Below are positions 6,213-8,087 of a stretch of DNA of 8,087 bases, in pieces. Each line of letters begins with the position of its first letter. Position 1 is the stretch's first letter. The stretch lies in assembly GCA_020631295.1 (NCBI GenBank), contig JAHDHN010000060.1:1-8087 (forward strand). The letters are read 5' to 3'. The DNA comes from Rickettsiales bacterium. Its GTDB lineage: Bacteria; Pseudomonadota; Alphaproteobacteria; Rickettsiales; UBA8987. Both the position numbers and the translations under genes were made by a program. The notes beneath the pieces are model-generated. The model saw only the letters and a program-made list of their open reading frames with translations. It searched no databases and had not been told where the DNA came from.

Positions 6213-6224
6213 CCGCTGTATGAC
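6196..6224 (+). promoter_or_regulatory. Candidate pyrC promoter
   Basis: TTTACA (6196-6201, five of six) lies 17 nt from TATGAC (6219-6224, four of six). The predicted start of transcription would be near 6231, leaving a leader of about 17 nt that contains GGGAG (6235-6239) 8 nt before the ATG. It overlaps the opposing metE promoter. Confidence 0.45.
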
Positions 6225-6247
6225 ACCTGAAACAGGGAGATTTTATT

Positions 6248-7561
6248 ATGGCATACGACATTCTTATCAAAAACGGCACCATTATGTCTGAAAACGGGCA
6301 ATCGCGCGGCGATATTGCCGTGGAAGACGGCCAAATTGCTAAGATAGCAGAATCGATCGATGCCAGCGCCACCAAGGTGATTGATGCCACAGATTTGCAT
6401 ATCCTCCCTGGCGTGATTGACACGCAGGTGCATTTTCGTGAGCCAGGCAATACGCATAAAGAAGATCTGGAATCGGGCATGCGCGGCGCGGTGATGGGCG
6501 GCGTGACGGGCGTGTTTGAAATGCCCAACACCAACCCGCCAACCACGTCTGAACAAGCGCTGCAGGATAAAATTGACCGTGCACATGAAACCGGCTGGTG
6601 TAACTTTGCCTTTTTCATTGGCGGCACGCCGCATCATGGTACCGACTGGCACCATCTGGAGCAATTACCTGGCTGCTGCGGCATCAAGATTTTTATGGGC
6701 TCATCTACGGGCAATCTGCTGGTGGAGCAGGATGAAGCAATTGAAGAAATTCTTTCCAACTCCGTGCGTCGCGTGGCGGTGCATTGCGAGGATGAGGCAC
6801 GGCTGAAGGAGCGCTTTCATTTAGCAGAAGCCGAGGGCCATCCGCGTGCACACCCCATTTGGCGGGATGAAGAATCCGCCCTGCTAGCCACCAAGCGCCT
6901 GCTGGCCATTGCCAAGCGCACCAACCATCCAGTGCATGTGCTGCATGTGACCACCAAGCAAGAAATGGCCTATCTGGCCACGCAAAAAGACCATTGCACG
7001 GTGGAAGCCACGCCGCAGCACCTCACGCTGGATGACTCGGCCTATGAAACCATTGGCACGCGCGCGCAAATGAACCCACCAATTCGCAGTGCCGACCACC
7101 CGGTGGGCTTGTGGGAAGGCGTGGCCAACCGCACGGTGGATATTATTGGCTCTGACCACGCACCACACACGCTGGAAGAGAAAAACAAGCCGTACCCGCA
7201 AAGCCCTGCTGGCATGCCAGGCGTGCAGACCTTGGTGCCGATTATGCTCAACCATGTGAATAACGGCAAGTTACAGCTGGAAGATTTCGTGCGCCTCACC
7301 AGCGCCAATCCGGCTCGGCTCTATGGCATTAAAAATAAGGGCTTTTTGCAAGAAGGCTTGGACGCCGACATCACACTGATTGATATGAACAAAAAATGGA
7401 CCATTACCGATGACTGGATGGAAAGCAAATGCGGCTGGACACCCTACCACAATATGAATGTACAAGGCAAAGCCACCCACACCATCATCCACGGCAATGT
7501 GGTGATGGAAAACGGCACACTAACCAAGCACAAAGCCCGTGCATATAGTTTTGATTTTTAA
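6248..7561 (+). CDS. pyrC: Dihydroorotase (amidohydrolase superfamily)
   Basis: This 437-aa enzyme interconverts N-carbamoyl-aspartate and dihydroorotate, the third step of pyrimidine synthesis. An N-terminal beta-sandwich segment is followed by the metal-site motif DTQVHFREPG (58-67), the MPNTNPPTT loop (92-100), CGIKIFMGSSTG with Lys147 as the likely carboxylated lysine, AVHCEDE (His179), VLHVTT (His233) and IGSDHAPH (Asp303). The C-terminal TSANPARLYG and GLDADITLID segments are also typical. The first His of the usual H-x-H pair is Gln60, while His62 remains. I recall this Q-x-H form from a known subgroup of dihydroorotases, so it need not mean loss of activity, though a non-catalytic paralogue is possible. 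GGGAG 8 nt ahead supports the start. It stands alone, divergent from metE and convergent with the glycosyltransferase gene. Confidence 0.92.
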   Translation: MAYDILIKNGTIMSENGQSRGDIAVEDGQIAKIAESIDASATKVIDATDLHILPGVIDTQVHFREPGNTHKEDLESGMRGAVMGGVTGVFEMPNTNPPTTSEQALQDKIDRAHETGWCNFAFFIGGTPHHGTDWHHLEQLPGCCGIKIFMGSSTGNLLVEQDEAIEEILSNSVRRVAVHCEDEARLKERFHLAEAEGHPRAHPIWRDEESALLATKRLLAIAKRTNHPVHVLHVTTKQEMAYLATQKDHCTVEATPQHLTLDDSAYETIGTRAQMNPPIRSADHPVGLWEGVANRTVDIIGSDHAPHTLEEKNKPYPQSPAGMPGVQTLVPIMLNHVNNGKLQLEDFVRLTSANPARLYGIKNKGFLQEGLDADITLIDMNKKWTITDDWMESKCGWTPYHNMNVQGKATHTIIHGNVVMENGTLTKHKARAYSFDF

Positions 7562-7568
7562 AAATCGA

Positions 7569-7599
7569 TGTCATCTTGAGGCAAAGCCGAAAGATGACA
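7569..7599. terminator. Hairpin between convergent pyrC and glycosyltransferase genes
   Basis: TGTCATCTT (7569-7577) pairs perfectly with AAGATGACA (7591-7599). Inside, a GA/GA internal loop that can form tandem sheared G-A pairs is capped by GGC-AAA-GCC. Read on the minus strand, the stem is followed after TCGA by TTTTT, so it could be an intrinsic terminator for the glycosyltransferase gene. The plus strand has no T-run after it. The TCATCTTGAG...AAGATGA form also resembles dispersed bacterial repeats. Confidence 0.5.
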
Positions 7600-7610
7600 A
7601 CCAATGTTAC

Positions 7611-8087
7611 TCAAAACACACCCAAGAACCGCTTGGTGAAATGCTCGATGCGGTAGTTGTTTTTGTAAAACGCATTGCCGGTTTGGGCGTGGCGTGTGCG
7701 TAACTCTGCATCCGTATATCGCTCTATTGCTGTGGCCATGGCAGAAACGTCACCTGGCGCTACTAGCTGCCCGTTTTCATTATGGGTAATCAGCTCTGCT
7801 GCTGCGCCCACTTCGGCATAGATTACCGCTTTTTCATGCGCCATGGCTTCCACCGCAATCAAGCCGAACGATTCCGGATGCGTAGAAGGCATAATCACCA
7901 CATCCGCCCAATGATAATACGCTGTTGGGTCATCAGCAAAGGGCAGCATCTCCACCTGCTCTTGCAGATTATGCTCCGTAATCAGCGCCTCTAACTCCTC
8001 TTTAAACTGTGTTTGCCCTTCAAACACATCGCCCACAATGCGCAGTGATATGTTTGGGTTTTGCAGCTTGGCGAGTGCCTGAATTAC
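7611..8087 (-). CDS. Glycosyltransferase, GT4-like (C-terminal part, enters from right edge)
   Basis: The last 158 residues of a GT-B fold glycosyltransferase of the group 1 / GT4 type, which transfers a sugar from a nucleotide-sugar donor, usually in envelope polysaccharide or glycolipid synthesis. The frame is open to the window edge and reads VIQALAKLQNPN, then LRIVGD at about residues 15-20. The hallmark follows: ADVVIMPSTHPESFGLIAVEAMA, shown here as HPESFGLIAVEAMA, with the family's E-x7-E pair (Glu in PES and Glu in VEA). AAAELITHNENGQLVAPGD is the usual donor-binding domain continuation. The N-terminal acceptor domain is outside the window, so acceptor and sugar cannot be told. The stop (TGA, 7613-7611) follows the hairpin region shared with pyrC. 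The family call is firm; the pathway is unknown. Confidence 0.88.
   Translation of the reverse strand, partial: VIQALAKLQNPNISLRIVGDVFEGQTQFKEELEALITEHNLQEQVEMLPFADDPTAYYHWADVVIMPSTHPESFGLIAVEAMAHEKAVIYAEVGAAAELITHNENGQLVAPGDVSAMATAIERYTDAELRTRHAQTGNAFYKNNYRIEHFTKRFLGVF

Noticed and set aside
6151..6247. SAM riboswitch ahead of metE
   Set aside because: The candidate transcript leader is under 30 nt, too short for a known SAM aptamer, and no aptamer-like pairing was seen.
6151..6627. 159-codon open extension upstream of the metE start
   Set aside because: It is antisense to pyrC, has no resemblance to MetE, and a strong ribosome site plus the canonical LGFPRVGAF start place initiation at 6150.
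6248..7255. ORFs antisense to pyrC
   Set aside because: Dihydroorotase motifs are continuous on the plus strand; the antisense translations show no recognisable features.

Overview
This window looks like a chromosomal segment of an alphaproteobacterium with roughly balanced base composition. The main evidence is the left-hand block: a COG2945-type alpha/beta hydrolase is divergent from a cysE - iscR - cysteine desulfurase operon, an arrangement I associate with alphaproteobacterial suf (iron-sulfur assembly) loci. The general inventory also fits a small to mid-sized alphaproteobacterial genome: class I-type dihydroorotase, cobalamin-independent methionine synthase, and CGTCAT...ATCTCC palindromes between genes. 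No species can be named from the sequence alone.

Layout from left to right. (1) 1-1456, minus strand: serine O-acetyltransferase (cysE), then the Rrf2 regulator iscR overlapping it by 4 bp, then a cysteine desulfurase that starts right after the iscR stop and runs off the left edge. This makes cysteine, senses Fe-S status and mobilises sulfur. (2) 1457-1568: divergent promoter region. (3) 1569-2270, plus strand: alpha/beta hydrolase. (4) 2288-3352: an unusual unit in which a short glutamine-synthetase-like gene, catalytic core only, is bracketed by two copies of a composite palindromic repeat. (5) 3373-6150, minus strand: metE, followed by a small four-helix membrane protein of unknown function. 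(6) 6151-6247: a compact divergent promoter region for metE and pyrC. (7) 6248-7561, plus strand: dihydroorotase. (8) 7562-7610: convergent hairpin region. (9) 7611-8087, minus strand: C-terminal part of a GT4-type glycosyltransferase entering from the right edge.

The genes are mainly housekeeping sulfur/methionine, Fe-S and pyrimidine functions. The most interesting structure is the repeat pair. Each copy has two 31-bp hairpins in inverted orientation, separated by 23 nt. The two hairpins of the first copy differ at four positions that form two compensatory base-pair swaps. The second copy carries a 30-bp, itself palindromic, insertion in the loop of one hairpin. The two copies sit 17 bp before the start and 8 bp after the stop of the truncated glutamine-synthetase-like gene. 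No gene-free stretch exceeds 300 bases.
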